From the NCBI GenBank assembly GCA_030592025.1, contig JAUUZX010000089.1, positions 1 to 6,422 on the forward strand: DNA of 6,422 bases. Reading direction: 5' to 3'. The notes beneath the pieces are model-generated. The model ran no database searches, was not told the DNA's origin, and worked only from the letters and a program-made list of their open reading frames with translations. Made by a program: the position numbers and the translations under genes. Below are positions 6,247 through 6,422 of this stretch, piece by piece (the first letter of the stretch is position 1; every line of letters begins with the position of its first letter). Source of the DNA: a bacterium. GTDB lineage: Bacteria; Krumholzibacteriota; Krumholzibacteria; LZORAL124-64-63.

Positions 6247-6422
6247 TCAACTGACGTAGGGTCGCCCGCGCAATTCGTCCAGAACCCCGCGCCAGATGGC
6301 GTGGGCCGCCTCCGGTCGCCCATGCCACAACTGCCAGGCCGCATGACCCGCCAGGTAGACCGCCTGGGACGGGATGAGCACCGGCCAGGTCCGCACCGGC
6401 CAATGCTTCTTCAGGAGGCGCA
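6247..6422 (-). CDS. C-terminal end of an upstream gene, possibly a family 2 glycosyltransferase
   Basis: The frame enters at the right edge and gives 57 codons before TGA at 6249-6247. The visible tail has basic and aromatic residues (RLLKKHWPVRTWPV), a helix AVYLAGHAAWQLWHGR, then EAAHAIWRGVLDELRGRPYVS. Such amphipathic tails, with a helix of the AxWQLxxGR type followed by a WRGxLDxLRGR phrase, resemble the C-terminal ends of rhamnosyltransferase-like GT2 proteins, which would fit the neighbourhood. No catalytic motif lies inside the window, so this family call is a resemblance only. That the frame is coding is supported by its GC-rich third-position codon style, its strand shared with the operon and its plausible protein-like composition. 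The 164-base gap and candidate promoter suggest that the downstream genes could be transcribed separately from it. Confidence 0.6.
   Translation of the reverse strand, partial: RLLKKHWPVRTWPVLIPSQAVYLAGHAAWQLWHGRPEAAHAIWRGVLDELRGRPYVS

Noticed and set aside
6188..6403. A 71-codon minus-strand frame at the right end
   Set aside because: It reads the tail of the upstream gene and the intergenic region in another phase, giving a Gly/Ala/Arg-rich product. The frame ending at 6247 is more protein-like.

Overview
The window is very GC-rich DNA (roughly two thirds G+C, not counted exactly), densely coding and entirely on the minus strand. It looks bacterial: genes are tightly packed, Shine-Dalgarno-like sequences precede the starts, and two genes probably start at TTG. 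The gene types (a YfhO-type membrane protein with the GGYHPAKLASY signature, a stand-alone dolichol-phosphate-mannose-synthase-like enzyme, and a secreted two-component-regulator-type propeller) fit a GC-rich Gram-negative lineage, perhaps a candidate phylum around the FCB group or Gemmatimonadota. That placement is inference from style, not from a marker gene.

Layout in the direction of transcription (right to left). (1) 6422-6247: the last 57 codons of a gene that enters from outside, possibly a glycosyltransferase. (2) 6246-6083: a 164-base intergenic leader with a candidate promoter, short inverted repeats and a Shine-Dalgarno sequence. (3) 6082-3533: an 849-residue YfhO-family polytopic membrane protein. 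(4) 3540-2815: a 241-residue polyprenyl-phosphate sugar synthase (GT2, DPM1-like), overlapping the previous gene by 8 bases. (5) 2818-680: a 712-residue fusion of a rhamnosyltransferase-like GT2 domain with a WbaP/WcaJ-like membrane region that ends in a degenerate phosphoglycosyltransferase domain. It overlaps the previous gene by 4 bases (TTGA). (6) 677 to the left edge: the first 225 codons of a secreted beta-propeller protein, 2 bases after the previous stop.

Genes 3 to 6 are spaced as one translationally coupled operon. A plausible working model is envelope glycosylation: the DPM1-like enzyme charges a polyprenyl phosphate with a sugar on the cytoplasmic side, the YfhO protein (GT-C fold) transfers that sugar to an acceptor outside the membrane, and the GT2 fusion adds a sugar to a membrane-bound glycan. 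This resembles the CsbB-YfhO pairing known from Firmicutes. Donor sugars, acceptor and flippase cannot be read from the sequence.

The most notable item is the fusion protein. Its C-terminal part can be aligned by eye with the bacterial sugar-transferase (monotopic PGT) domain at the membrane helix, the LPQLxNVLxGDMSxVGPRP-like block and the PGLTG block, but the segment carrying the KFRSM and Asp-Glu catalytic elements is absent. It therefore looks like a pseudo-PGT attached to an apparently intact glycosyltransferase. I saw no RNA genes, mobile elements, CRISPR arrays or long repeats.
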